Shown: positions 8,083-15,676 of the stretch, piece by piece
How the letters are laid out: every line of letters begins with the position of its first letter
Numbering within the stretch: the first letter of the stretch is position 1
Position numbers and translations under genes: made by a program
Notes under the pieces: generated by a model
Databases searched by the model: none
Seen by the model: only the letters and a program-made list of their open reading frames with translations
Told to the model about the DNA's origin: nothing
Source: RGIG1995 sp045126815
GTDB lineage: Bacteria > Bacillota > Clostridia > Oscillospirales > CAG-272
Length of the DNA stretch: 60,351 bases
Direction: 5' to 3'
Assembly: GCA_045126815.1 (NCBI GenBank)
Contig: JBGVPD010000071.1
Coordinates: 1 to 60,351, forward strand

Positions 8083-8766
8083 TTAACAAAACATTTTAAA
8101 GAGTGAGCTTGTGCCTAGTCTTGACGCACCGAGGTCAAGGAATTTTACCGCATCGTCTATTGATTTGATTCCGCCCGCCGCTTTTACTTTTATTCTGCTA
8201 CCGACTTCTTTTGCCATAAGTTCGACGTCGTGGAAAGTAGCGCCGCTTGTTGAAAAGCCTGTTGACGTTTTTATATATTCAGCTCCGCTTTCAACAACGA
8301 TCTCGCACATTTTTCTTTTTTCATCATCGGTCAAAAGACAGGTTTCGATAATGACTTTTAACAATTTTCCGTCACAAGCATCCTTTATTCCTTTTATTTC
8401 ATCAAGGATCTTATCGGTCTTTCCTGCTTTTAAATCGCCGATGTTTATAACCATATCTATTTCACAAGCGCCGTTTCTTACAGCATCCGACGTTTCAAAT
8501 ATTTTTGTTTTTTTCGTCATGTAACCGTTCGGGAATCCGATGACGGTGCATATAGGAAGCTGGTTTTCGGTATATTCATACGCTTGTTTTACAAAAGAGG
8601 GGGGGATGCATACGGAAGCTGTTTGACCTAAATACCCCTCATCGCATATTTTTTGTACGTCTTTCCACACAGCATCTTGTTTTAATATCGTATGGTCGCA
8701 AAAAGAAAGAATTTGTTTTCCAGTATAGTTGCCGTATTTTGCATTAAGTTTATCTTGATTAAGCAT
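8083..8766 (-). CDS. deoC: Deoxyribose-phosphate aldolase
   Basis: A 227-residue class I aldolase that cleaves 2-deoxyribose-5-phosphate to glyceraldehyde-3-phosphate and acetaldehyde, for nucleoside salvage. The TIM-barrel motifs are visible: KVIIETCLLTDDEK, then the Schiff-base Lys in EYIKTSTGFSTSGAT, then the helper Lys in KVKAAGGI and the phosphate-binding DLGASRLGTSS end. The length is normal. It begins 1 nt after the cyclophilin gene, so the two are translationally close. No other deo genes (deoA/deoD/deoB) are in the window. Confidence 0.95.
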   Translation of the reverse strand: MLNQDKLNAKYGNYTGKQILSFCDHTILKQDAVWKDVQKICDEGYLGQTASVCIPPSFVKQAYEYTENQLPICTVIGFPNGYMTKKTKIFETSDAVRNGACEIDMVINIGDLKAGKTDKILDEIKGIKDACDGKLLKVIIETCLLTDDEKRKMCEIVVESGAEYIKTSTGFSTSGATFHDVELMAKEVGSRIKVKAAGGIKSIDDAVKFLDLGASRLGTSSLFKMFC

Positions 8767-8767
8767 A

Positions 8768-9370
8768 TTATTTTTCCTCGTTATATTTATTTATAATTCT
8801 TATTTCTTTTATTTTAGGGCGGTAGTCACGGTGAACCGTTCCGTTGAGATCGATCACGACAGCATTGTTGCAAATATCGTCAACAACTTCGATACCTTTT
8901 GTTACTCTGCCGAAAGCCGCGTATTGTCCGTCGAGACGGGTGTCGTCCTCGTGCATTATAAAGAATTGAGAGGATGCGCTGTTGTTATCATTTTCCGTTC
9001 TTGCCATAGAGAGAGTGCCTCTTGTGTGACTCATATCGTTTTTAACTCCGTTTGCGGCAAATTCCCCCTTTATTTTTCTGTCGCTTCCGCCGATACCGTC
9101 ACCGTCAGGATCTCCGCCTTGCATCATAAAACCTGCAATTATTCTATGAAATTCAATACCGTTGTAAAATCCTGACTCTACTAGATCAACAAAGTTTGCA
9201 ACGGTTATGGGAGCATACTTTGCTTCAAGAAGGGCAGTGATCGTGCCGTATTCTTCGATTATAATCTCTATTTCGTAGTAATCGTATTCGGGAACAAGCT
9301 TTTTATCTGAACACGAGAAAAGCGTAAAAACGCAAATTATTAAAAGCAACAGTGAAACTACTTTTTTCAT
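8768..9370 (-). CDS. Cyclophilin-type peptidyl-prolyl isomerase lipoprotein
   Basis: A 200-residue lipoprotein: signal peptide MKKVVSLLLLIICVFTLFSC with lipobox LFSC (Cys 20), then a cyclophilin domain from about residue 35. Catalytic-site motifs include FHRIIAGFMMQGGDPDGDG (Arg and Gln of the active site), LSMARTENDNNSASSQFFI and the AAFGRV strand. It is anchored outside the membrane and would speed proline isomerisation in secreted proteins. It is the first gene of the operon with deoC; a TATAAT on the minus strand (9403-9398) marks the promoter, with no clear -35. Confidence 0.93.
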   Translation of the reverse strand: MKKVVSLLLLIICVFTLFSCSDKKLVPEYDYYEIEIIIEEYGTITALLEAKYAPITVANFVDLVESGFYNGIEFHRIIAGFMMQGGDPDGDGIGGSDRKIKGEFAANGVKNDMSHTRGTLSMARTENDNNSASSQFFIMHEDDTRLDGQYAAFGRVTKGIEVVDDICNNAVVIDLNGTVHRDYRPKIKEIRIINKYNEEK

Positions 9371-9483
9371 ATTGTTTATGTCTCCTTGTAAATTAATATT
9401 ATAATAAAATATTTTATCACAATTATTCGTTCAATGCAATAGTCTTGTTTTGAACTTTTTTATTATTTTTTTGACTGATAAAA

Positions 9484-9529
9484 AAGGAAACAGCGACGTG
9501 CAAAAAAAATTGCACGCCGCTGTCTGCAA
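9484..9529 (-). terminator. Terminator of the small Asn-rich gene
   Basis: A 14-nt arm (9510-9523) pairs with 9490-9503, with one G-T pair, then CCTTTTTT on the minus strand. Confidence 0.85.
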
Positions 9530-9541
9530 GCTCAAAAATGT

Positions 9542-9649
9542 TTAGTTCTGGTTGTTAGATGACTGTTGGTTGTTGCTGTTGTTGCTGTTGTTGTTTGAGC
9601 TTTCGGAACGGTTTGACTTGTTTGATTTGTTCTGGTTTTTGTTATCCAT
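9542..9649 (-). CDS. 35-residue Asn/Ser/Gln-rich small protein
   Basis: A short open frame coding for 35 residues, starting MDNKNQNKSNKSNRSESSNN and continuing as Asn/Ser/Gln runs to the end. Half of the residues are Asn. AAGGAG lies 7 nt upstream of the ATG, and a strong terminator follows the stop, so it looks like a real monocistronic gene. There is no membrane segment, no signal peptide and no Cys. Very hydrophilic, probably disordered; similar short basic/Asn-rich peptides in spore formers are coat- or spore-associated, but that is only an analogy. I do not recognise the family. The frame on the other strand (9552-9800) is its mirror. Confidence 0.65.
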   Translation of the reverse strand: MDNKNQNKSNKSNRSESSNNNSNNSNNQQSSNNQN

Positions 9650-9796
9650 TGTAATTCTCCTTGTAAATTTCACACAGAAAAAGCAATATGGTTCAAACGA
9701 TGCTTTTTTTGTGTTTGGGTTTTACAATATGAGTATTGACGGTATTGCGAAAAATATGAAAGGTAATAATTGGTTTATTATAATTATACTAATTTA

Positions 9797-9825
9797 TTGA
9801 CAAAAATCGATTATTTTTGTATAAT
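9797..9825 (+). promoter_or_regulatory. Promoter of the glucosaminidase/cohesin operon
   Basis: Perfect TTGACA (9797-9802), 17-nt spacer, perfect TATAAT (9820-9825). Confidence 0.88.
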
Positions 9826-9870
9826 ATTCGTATGTGTTTGTTTTTATTTTTAAACTAATGGGAGAATTAT

Positions 9871-11955
9871 ATGATGTTTGACTTTGGTCAAAATAGAATA
9901 AAAAGAGCGATACTGACAGTGTTGCTCGTGGTAGTCTTTCTGTTGGTGTTTGTGCTTACGGCATTTGGTGAAGAGATCCATACGACTGTTCAAAATTCGG
10001 TAACTGACAAGCCCGAATCAACTTTGGCGCAGACACAGAATACTTTGCCTGATGATACAGATGAGAACACGAAAGCGCCCGAAACAACAAAGGCGCCCGA
10101 AACAACAAAGGCGCCTGAGACAACGAAGGCGCCCGAAACGACAAAGGCACCCGAGACAACAAAGGCCCCCGAAACAACGAAGGCTCCTGAAACGACAAAA
10201 GCGCCCGAGACAACGAAGGCACCCGAAACGACAAAGGCACCCGAAACAACGGAAAAACCTCCGGCAGTTGACGAGCCTACCGAAGAACCTTTTGATTTTG
10301 AGAAATACTTAACAGAACAAAAATTCCCCGAAAGCTATAAGGCACAGCTTCGAGAGTTACATAAAAAATATCCCTCATGGGTATTTAAGGCACACCATAC
10401 AGGGTTTGAATTTGACTATGCCGTATCACAACAGCTTGATAAGAGTTTGGTTGAAAACACGTTCCCGTCATCATGGAAATCTGTTGAAGACGGAGCATAT
10501 AACTGGGAGAATAATACCTGGAAGATATACGACGGAGACAGATGGGTACGTGCTTCAAAGGATATTATAAAACATTATATGGATCCGAGAAACTTCCTTG
10601 ATGAAAATGCGATCTTTCAGTTTTTAGATCAGAGTTACGATCCTGAAATTCAAAATATAGACGGTATAAAGAAAATATTAGCCGGAACGTTTATGGAAAA
10701 AGATATTACCGATACCGACGGCAAGGTATTGAATTATGCTCAAGCTTTATTTAATGCGGGAGCATTATACAAAGTTAACCCTTACGTTTTATCGTCTATG
10801 ATCTTGATAGAAGTAGGAAGCCAGGGATCAACGATAATATCCGGAAAAGTTGCAGGATATGAAGGGTATTTTAACTACTTTAATATAGGAGCATATACAG
10901 CAAACGGAATGAATCCCGTACAGAGAGGGCTTTGGTACGCAAAAGGCGGTAACGCGGGAAGTACGTCGTATCTTCGTCCTTGGAATACACGTCTTAAAGC
11001 TATAAACGGCGGAGCTATGTTTTATGCCGAGGGATATTTAAACGTTGGACAGAATACGCTTTATCTGAAAAGATTTAACGTTCAGGGAAAAAATCCGTTT
11101 ACGCACCAGTATATGACGTCTATTTACGGACCTGCCGTTGAGGCAACAAAGTTGGCGAACGGATATTCGGAAGAAATTCGCAAAACTGCATTGTCTTTTT
11201 ATATCCCCGTATTTGATAAAATGCCCGAAAAGCCGTGTGGAAAGCCGACGCTTGACGGTTCACCTAATATGAAGTTATCAGCTTTGGGCGTTGAAGGATA
11301 TTCTCTGACACCTGATTTTGACCCCGATGTTTTGGAATACATGCTTGTTATTCCGCCTAACGTCGGAACGATAAATATTATGACGACCGTTATGGAAAAA
11401 TCAGCGAAAGTGGCAGGCGCAGGGCAGGTATCTGTTGTTGGAGACAACAATACTTTTGAAATAAAAGTAACAGCCGGAAACGGTGACGTAAGAGTATATA
11501 AATTAAAAGTAGCAAAAGAAAACTCGGCAGATTTCGGTAGCGTAAAATTCACCGAGAAATTTAAGGTGAATAAGAAACTTGTGTCCGGCTTATCTCCTAA
11601 CACGTCCGTACAGAATTTCCAAAAGGCATTTATTACAGAAGGAAGTATAAAGGTTAAGGGAAGTGACGGGGCGTATAAGTCTGCTAATAAGGCAATAACG
11701 ACCGGAGATAAAATAGAGGTTTATAGCACGAAAGGTATGATTTACGACACTTATACCGCAGCAGTTAAGGGTGATATAGACGGAGACGGCAACGTAAACG
11801 TAGGCGACCTATTGAAAGTAAGAAACAAGATGCTGGGAACAGGAACTCTTACTGACGTACAGATGCTGTGCGCGGATATAGACGGAGACGGTGCTATAAA
11901 CATAGGAGACCTTTTAAAGATAAGAAACCACACCTTAGGAACAAAGTTGCTCTGA
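9871..11955 (+). CDS. Secreted N-acetylglucosaminidase with dockerin domain
   Basis: A 694-residue exported protein. In order: a signal peptide/anchor (residues 10-32), a Thr/Pro linker of ten exact KAPETT hexapeptides (about 68-127), a glucosaminidase catalytic region (about 155-440), a cadherin-like beta-sandwich domain (about 460-550), a linking segment, and a C-terminal type I dockerin. The catalytic region has the LytD/AtlA-like NPYVLSSMILIEVGSQGS with its candidate Glu, then FNIGAYTANGMNP. The dockerin has two calcium loops, DIDGDGNVNVGDLLKVRN and DIDGDGAINIGDLLKIRN. It would cut glycan strands of peptidoglycan. It is immediately upstream of a cohesin protein, its probable docking partner. 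Confidence 0.9.
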   Translation: MMFDFGQNRIKRAILTVLLVVVFLLVFVLTAFGEEIHTTVQNSVTDKPESTLAQTQNTLPDDTDENTKAPETTKAPETTKAPETTKAPETTKAPETTKAPETTKAPETTKAPETTKAPETTKAPETTEKPPAVDEPTEEPFDFEKYLTEQKFPESYKAQLRELHKKYPSWVFKAHHTGFEFDYAVSQQLDKSLVENTFPSSWKSVEDGAYNWENNTWKIYDGDRWVRASKDIIKHYMDPRNFLDENAIFQFLDQSYDPEIQNIDGIKKILAGTFMEKDITDTDGKVLNYAQALFNAGALYKVNPYVLSSMILIEVGSQGSTIISGKVAGYEGYFNYFNIGAYTANGMNPVQRGLWYAKGGNAGSTSYLRPWNTRLKAINGGAMFYAEGYLNVGQNTLYLKRFNVQGKNPFTHQYMTSIYGPAVEATKLANGYSEEIRKTALSFYIPVFDKMPEKPCGKPTLDGSPNMKLSALGVEGYSLTPDFDPDVLEYMLVIPPNVGTINIMTTVMEKSAKVAGAGQVSVVGDNNTFEIKVTAGNGDVRVYKLKVAKENSADFGSVKFTEKFKVNKKLVSGLSPNTSVQNFQKAFITEGSIKVKGSDGAYKSANKAITTGDKIEVYSTKGMIYDTYTAAVKGDIDGDGNVNVGDLLKVRNKMLGTGTLTDVQMLCADIDGDGAINIGDLLKIRNHTLGTKLL
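10072..10251 (+). repeat. Ten tandem 18-nt repeats coding KAPETT
   Basis: Ten units of AAR-GCN-CCN-GAR-ACN-ACN run without break inside the glucosaminidase gene. Third-base differences are scattered among units while the peptide is identical in all ten, so the linker is under selection, although length change by slippage remains possible. Confidence 0.95.
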
Positions 11956-11970
11956 TAAACAGGAGGGTTT

Positions 11971-13407
11971 ATGAATAAGAAATTATTATATGTGTTAGCT
12001 GTCATTATGACGGTATGTATGATAGCGGTATCAATGGCTTTAACAGCTTCGGCGGCTTCGGCATCGCTTTGGTTTACCGATCCGACGGTAACTGTCGGAA
12101 ACAATGTCAGCGTTGTTGTTGACGTTAAGGGTGACAACATAGGTGGACACCAGATGAATATTACGTACGATACGTCATATTTACAGTTTGTATCGGCAAC
12201 CGGAAGTACAAACTGGTTTTCGGGTAAGGATAACGGAGGAGTTATCAACGTATCCGATATGGCAAATTCGGGTTCCGTTTCAAAGATGAGTTTTACACTT
12301 ACTTTCAAAACGAAAAAAACGGGAACGACAAAGCTCACTCCTTCGGGATACAAGTTTTTTGACGGCGGCGGTGATGAAATAGCTTATGGGGCTATCGGTT
12401 ATTCGGAGATAAAGATCAAGCCCGTTCCCGAAGCTTCATCGGATGCAACGCTTAAAGGCTTGACCATAAGCAACGGTACTTTGACACCTGCATTTTCACC
12501 CAACACAACGAACTATACTGCAACCGTAGATTTTTCAATTTCATCAATTGCGGTTACGGCGCTGAAGAACCATAACGGCGCGTCTGTTTACGTCAGCGGT
12601 AACGATTCGCTTGAAGAGGGAGATAATGCCGTTACGATCACAGTTACAGCCGAAAACGGTGCAAAGAAGATTTATACGATTAAAGTGACCAGAGGAAAAA
12701 ACCCTCTTTCAACAGGTGTATTTTTGACTCTTGGCGAGGGATTGTCGGCAGAGGTTGCAAAGACAATCAACGAGAGTGACGTTCCAAAGGGATTTAACGT
12801 TGTTACGATAAAACTTAACGGGGTAGAAGTAAACGCGATAAAATATGACGAAAACGCTAAGGCTGCCGTTTATTTGTTGGGAAATGATAAAGTAAAGAGC
12901 GGTTTTTACTATGTGAATGAAACAGATTTGACCGCTGAAAGTTTTGAATATTTAGGACAAGTTCAATCGTCTCTTACATATCTTGATATAAATCTTGTTG
13001 AAGCTCCCGAAGGATATGAAGTGGGTGTTTTCAAGATTGGAGATAAAGACAGAAACGTGCTTGTACCTAAGGGTGCGGAAGTTCCCAACCATTGTCTTGT
13101 ATATGCAATAGGTGCTATGGGACAGAAGATGCTTTATATGTATGATCCTGTTGAAGGAACATTCCAGAGATACAGTTTTGCTGAAATGGGAAAAGCTGAG
13201 GAAGAAACAACAGTTCCCGTGACGGACGAAACGACTGATGCACCTGCTAAGGAAACACAACCCAAAGAAACCTCTCCCAAAGATACTGAAGAACAAAAAG
13301 ACAATACAAGCTCGAACGATATATTCAAGTGGATATTCGTGGGAGTAGCGGCGCTTATTGTAGTTTTGATTGCAGTTGCATTGGTTCTCAACTCTAAATA
13401 TAATTAA
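11971..13407 (+). CDS. Membrane-anchored cohesin-domain surface protein
   Basis: A 478-residue exported protein. It has a signal peptide (1-29, cut near ASA-AS), a cohesin-like domain (about 30-150; GNNVSVVVDVKG, ITYDTSYLQFVSATG and the VSKMSFTLTFKTKKTGTTKL strand), a cadherin-like beta-sandwich domain (about 155-240), an unrecognised beta-rich region (about 245-405), an acidic Thr/Pro linker and a C-terminal membrane helix (about 448-472, FVGVAALIVVLIAVALVL). It begins 15 nt after the dockerin enzyme and ends at a strong terminator. The likely role is to hold the dockerin glucosaminidase, and perhaps the orphan dockerin peptide at 26.2 kb, on the cell surface. There is no LPXTG motif. Confidence 0.85.
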   Translation: MNKKLLYVLAVIMTVCMIAVSMALTASAASASLWFTDPTVTVGNNVSVVVDVKGDNIGGHQMNITYDTSYLQFVSATGSTNWFSGKDNGGVINVSDMANSGSVSKMSFTLTFKTKKTGTTKLTPSGYKFFDGGGDEIAYGAIGYSEIKIKPVPEASSDATLKGLTISNGTLTPAFSPNTTNYTATVDFSISSIAVTALKNHNGASVYVSGNDSLEEGDNAVTITVTAENGAKKIYTIKVTRGKNPLSTGVFLTLGEGLSAEVAKTINESDVPKGFNVVTIKLNGVEVNAIKYDENAKAAVYLLGNDKVKSGFYYVNETDLTAESFEYLGQVQSSLTYLDINLVEAPEGYEVGVFKIGDKDRNVLVPKGAEVPNHCLVYAIGAMGQKMLYMYDPVEGTFQRYSFAEMGKAEEETTVPVTDETTDAPAKETQPKETSPKDTEEQKDNTSSNDIFKWIFVGVAALIVVLIAVALVLNSKYN

Positions 13408-13411
13408 AATA

Positions 13412-13444
13412 GAAAAAGCTTTCTCGTGTGAGAAGGCTTTTTTG
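13412..13444 (+). terminator. Terminator of the cohesin operon
   Basis: Stem AAAAGCTTTCTC / GAGAAGGCTTTT with loop GTGT, then Ts. Confidence 0.9.
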
Positions 13445-13473
13445 TTGACAACTGTATGTTATGAGGTTATAAT
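13445..13473 (+). promoter_or_regulatory. Promoter of the pantothenate operon
   Basis: Perfect TTGACA (13445-13450), 17-nt spacer, perfect TATAAT (13468-13473), directly after the upstream terminator. Confidence 0.88.
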
Positions 13474-13524
13474 ATTCTTGCACTATACCCATAATTAATG
13501 GGACAGTAGCAGGAGGATTATATT

Positions 13525-14136
13525 ATGTCAATTGAAAAAAACAAAAAGAAAACGCAAAGCATTGTTACAACTGCGCTGTTTGCGGCGATCATAGTCGTTT
13601 TACAGTTATTTGTGACACTTCCGCCCATTGGTAGCTTTTATATTACTTTATCGCTTGTACCGATAGTATTGGGAGCAGTGTTGTACGGACCTGTTCAGGG
13701 CGCTGTATTAGGGCTTGTATTGGGATTGTGCGTATCATATCAGGTTATTAATATGCCTGATCCGATGAGCGCATTGATGTTCCAACAGACTCCTTTTTTA
13801 ACAATTTTTCTTTGCCTTTTGAAAACCACCGTTGCAGGTTACGTTTCGGGATTGGTCTACAAACTTTTAAGCAAGAAAAATAAGTCTCTTGGAGTTATAA
13901 TAGCATCTGCATTGTGCCCGATTATTAATACCGGAATATTCTGTACAGCTCTTTTTACCGTGTATAACGGAATATTAAACGGACAAGCGGCAGCTGCAGG
14001 AAAGGCGTCCGGATTAGCTTTTGTGTTTGCATTTATTATTTTAACCAATTTTGTACCGGAATTTATCATAAACGTTCTTTTGTCACCCGTGATTGTAAGG
14101 GTGTCGGACGCTGTGTCAAAAATAATTAAGAAATAA
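13525..14136 (+). CDS. panT: ECF transporter S component, probably for pantothenate
   Basis: A 203-residue membrane protein with six hydrophobic helices. It begins with a basic N-terminus and the helix-1 pattern IVTTALFAAIIVVLQLF, in which the Ala-rich AxxxA-type contact for EcfT is visible. The conserved LSLVPIVLGAVLYGPVQGAVLG segment is typical of ECF substrate-binding subunits. The gene is 11 nt upstream of coaX, so the substrate is probably pantothenate. EcfA/EcfA'/EcfT are not in the window and must be supplied in trans (group II ECF). Confidence 0.8.
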   Translation: MSIEKNKKKTQSIVTTALFAAIIVVLQLFVTLPPIGSFYITLSLVPIVLGAVLYGPVQGAVLGLVLGLCVSYQVINMPDPMSALMFQQTPFLTIFLCLLKTTVAGYVSGLVYKLLSKKNKSLGVIIASALCPIINTGIFCTALFTVYNGILNGQAAAAGKASGLAFVFAFIILTNFVPEFIINVLLSPVIVRVSDAVSKIIKK

Positions 14137-14147
14137 GTGTAATTGTT

Positions 14148-14921
14148 ATGGTTTTAGCGATTAACGTCGGGAACACACATATTACGTTTGGACTTATTGA
14201 GTCGGGCGAAATATTAGATCCCGTTATGAATATAAAGACTGATATGAAACAAACTTCATTTGGATATGCGTCTGAAATGAAGCAGGTTCTTGAACTGTCA
14301 AATTTTGATATAAAAAAGATTGACGGTGCGATAATTTCATCCGTTGTCCCGCCTTTGACTAACATAATGAAAAAATGTGTAAAGCTTTTATCAAATGTTG
14401 AAGCGCTGGTCGTCGGAGTTGGAGTTAAGAGCGGTATACACATTTATACGGATGATCCGGGAACTGTGGCATCCGATCTTGTTGCAACTGCGGTGGGAGC
14501 AAAAGAGGCATATCCCTTACCTTGCGTAATTGTTGATATGGGTACTGCCGTAACGCTTACCGTTGTAGATGAAGAGGGAAGATTTACGGGAGGCGCATTT
14601 ATGCCGGGTATAAACCTTTCGTTAGGCGCTTTGGCGGAAGAAACGGCACTATTGCCCAGGATAGACGTTGCAAAACCGAAAAAAGCGATAGCTTCATCAA
14701 CCGTTGAATGTATAAGATCCGGTGTTGTATACGGATATGCGGGAGCTATTGACGGAATAATCGACAGATTTGCATCAGAACTTGGCAGAGAACCGCAAAC
14801 TGTTGTATCGACCGGAGGTATGGCAGATATTATTTGTTCCTATTCAAAGAGAAACGTTATTAAAGATGAAAACCTTTTGCTTAAAGGTTTGGGGATTATT
14901 TATAACAAGAACAAAAAATAA
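14148..14921 (+). CDS. coaX: Type III pantothenate kinase
   Basis: A 257-residue CoaX, which phosphorylates pantothenate in the first step of CoA synthesis. The ASKHA-fold phosphate motif is INVGNTHITFGLIESGE at the N-terminus. IVDMGTAVTLTVVDEEG is the second motif with the catalytic Asp, and GGAFMPGINLSLGALAEETA completes the substrate site. The length is typical. It is co-transcribed with the upstream ECF S component and ends at a terminator shared with the convergent HAD gene. Confidence 0.95.
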   Translation: MVLAINVGNTHITFGLIESGEILDPVMNIKTDMKQTSFGYASEMKQVLELSNFDIKKIDGAIISSVVPPLTNIMKKCVKLLSNVEALVVGVGVKSGIHIYTDDPGTVASDLVATAVGAKEAYPLPCVIVDMGTAVTLTVVDEEGRFTGGAFMPGINLSLGALAEETALLPRIDVAKPKKAIASSTVECIRSGVVYGYAGAIDGIIDRFASELGREPQTVVSTGGMADIICSYSKRNVIKDENLLLKGLGIIYNKNKK

Positions 14922-14930
14922 AAGAAAAAT

Positions 14931-14971
14931 AAAAAGTGTTACGTTTATTGAAAACTCGTAACACTTTTTTT
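14931..14971. terminator. Bidirectional terminator after coaX
   Basis: AAAAGTGTTACG (14932-14943) pairs with CGTAACACTTTT (14957-14968), followed by Ts; the reverse strand also has a T-rich exit. Confidence 0.85.
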
Positions 14972-14974
14972 GTT

Positions 14975-15652
14975 TTATAAAATTTGCTTTATCTCAAGCA
15001 GCGAGTTTACCGTATGATCGGGGGAGAGAGAATTAGGTTCGGGAAGATTATTGGGGTTAAACCATATGGTTTTTAAACCGTATTCTTTTCCGCCCCAAAT
15101 ATCCGCCGTCAACGAGTCGCCTATTATAACGATTTCGTTAGGTGTTATATTACCCATTTCTTTTAGACAACCGTCAAAAAATTCTTTAGCAGGTTTAAGT
15201 GCGCCCATTTTTTCAGATACGAATATTTTTTTGAAATATTTAAGCATATCTGATTGCGTCAGTCTTTTGTATTGGTGTTCATACGATGAATTAGTTGCCG
15301 CATACAGAGGGTATCTTTCGTGCAGATAATCCAGTAACTCATACGCATTGTCAACGGGTTCAGCGATACCTGACAACGTGCTTCTGAAAAGCTTTTCCAT
15401 TTCCATACCGTCGTATTGGATGTTTAATGCTTCGAGAATGGTTTTCCAACGGAGAGAATACATTTCTTGTTTTGTTATTTCGCGCCTTTCGATTCTTCGC
15501 CACAATTCTTCGTTTGTTTCTTGAAAGGTTTTACCGACGTTGTCGGTATATTCGAGTCCGCATAGAGGGAAGATTGTCTTTATGGCGCATTTTGCGCTTT
15601 TTATAAAATCAAGCAGTGTATCGTCAATATCAATCAATACAGCTTTAATCAT
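14975..15652 (-). CDS. HAD-family hydrolase (YjjG-like nucleotidase)
   Basis: A 225-residue HAD phosphatase. Motif I is IDIDDTLLDF (nucleophile and acid Asp pair), motif II AATNSS, motif III Lys in GALKPAKEFF, and motif IV IIGDSLTADIWGG. The order and cap match the YjjG/TIGR02254 group, which dephosphorylates pyrimidine nucleotides, but HAD substrate calls are weak. The start at 15652 is preferred because AAAGGTG lies 6 nt upstream; a TTG at 15673 is too far up. It follows the feoB stop by about 25 nt and may be read from the same transcript. Confidence 0.88.
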   Translation of the reverse strand: MIKAVLIDIDDTLLDFIKSAKCAIKTIFPLCGLEYTDNVGKTFQETNEELWRRIERREITKQEMYSLRWKTILEALNIQYDGMEMEKLFRSTLSGIAEPVDNAYELLDYLHERYPLYAATNSSYEHQYKRLTQSDMLKYFKKIFVSEKMGALKPAKEFFDGCLKEMGNITPNEIVIIGDSLTADIWGGKEYGLKTIWFNPNNLPEPNSLSPDHTVNSLLEIKQIL

Positions 15653-15676
15653 AGAAAACACCTTTCTTAACAAAAT

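Noticed and set aside
9552..9800. 82-codon Leu-rich plus-strand frame
   Set aside because: It is the mirror of the Asn-rich small gene (poly-Asn codons read backwards give Leu runs) and has no ribosome site.
9956..10312. Frames over the KAPETT repeat on both strands
   Set aside because: The 18-nt periodicity keeps several frames open; only the glucosaminidase frame has a start, signal peptide and domains.
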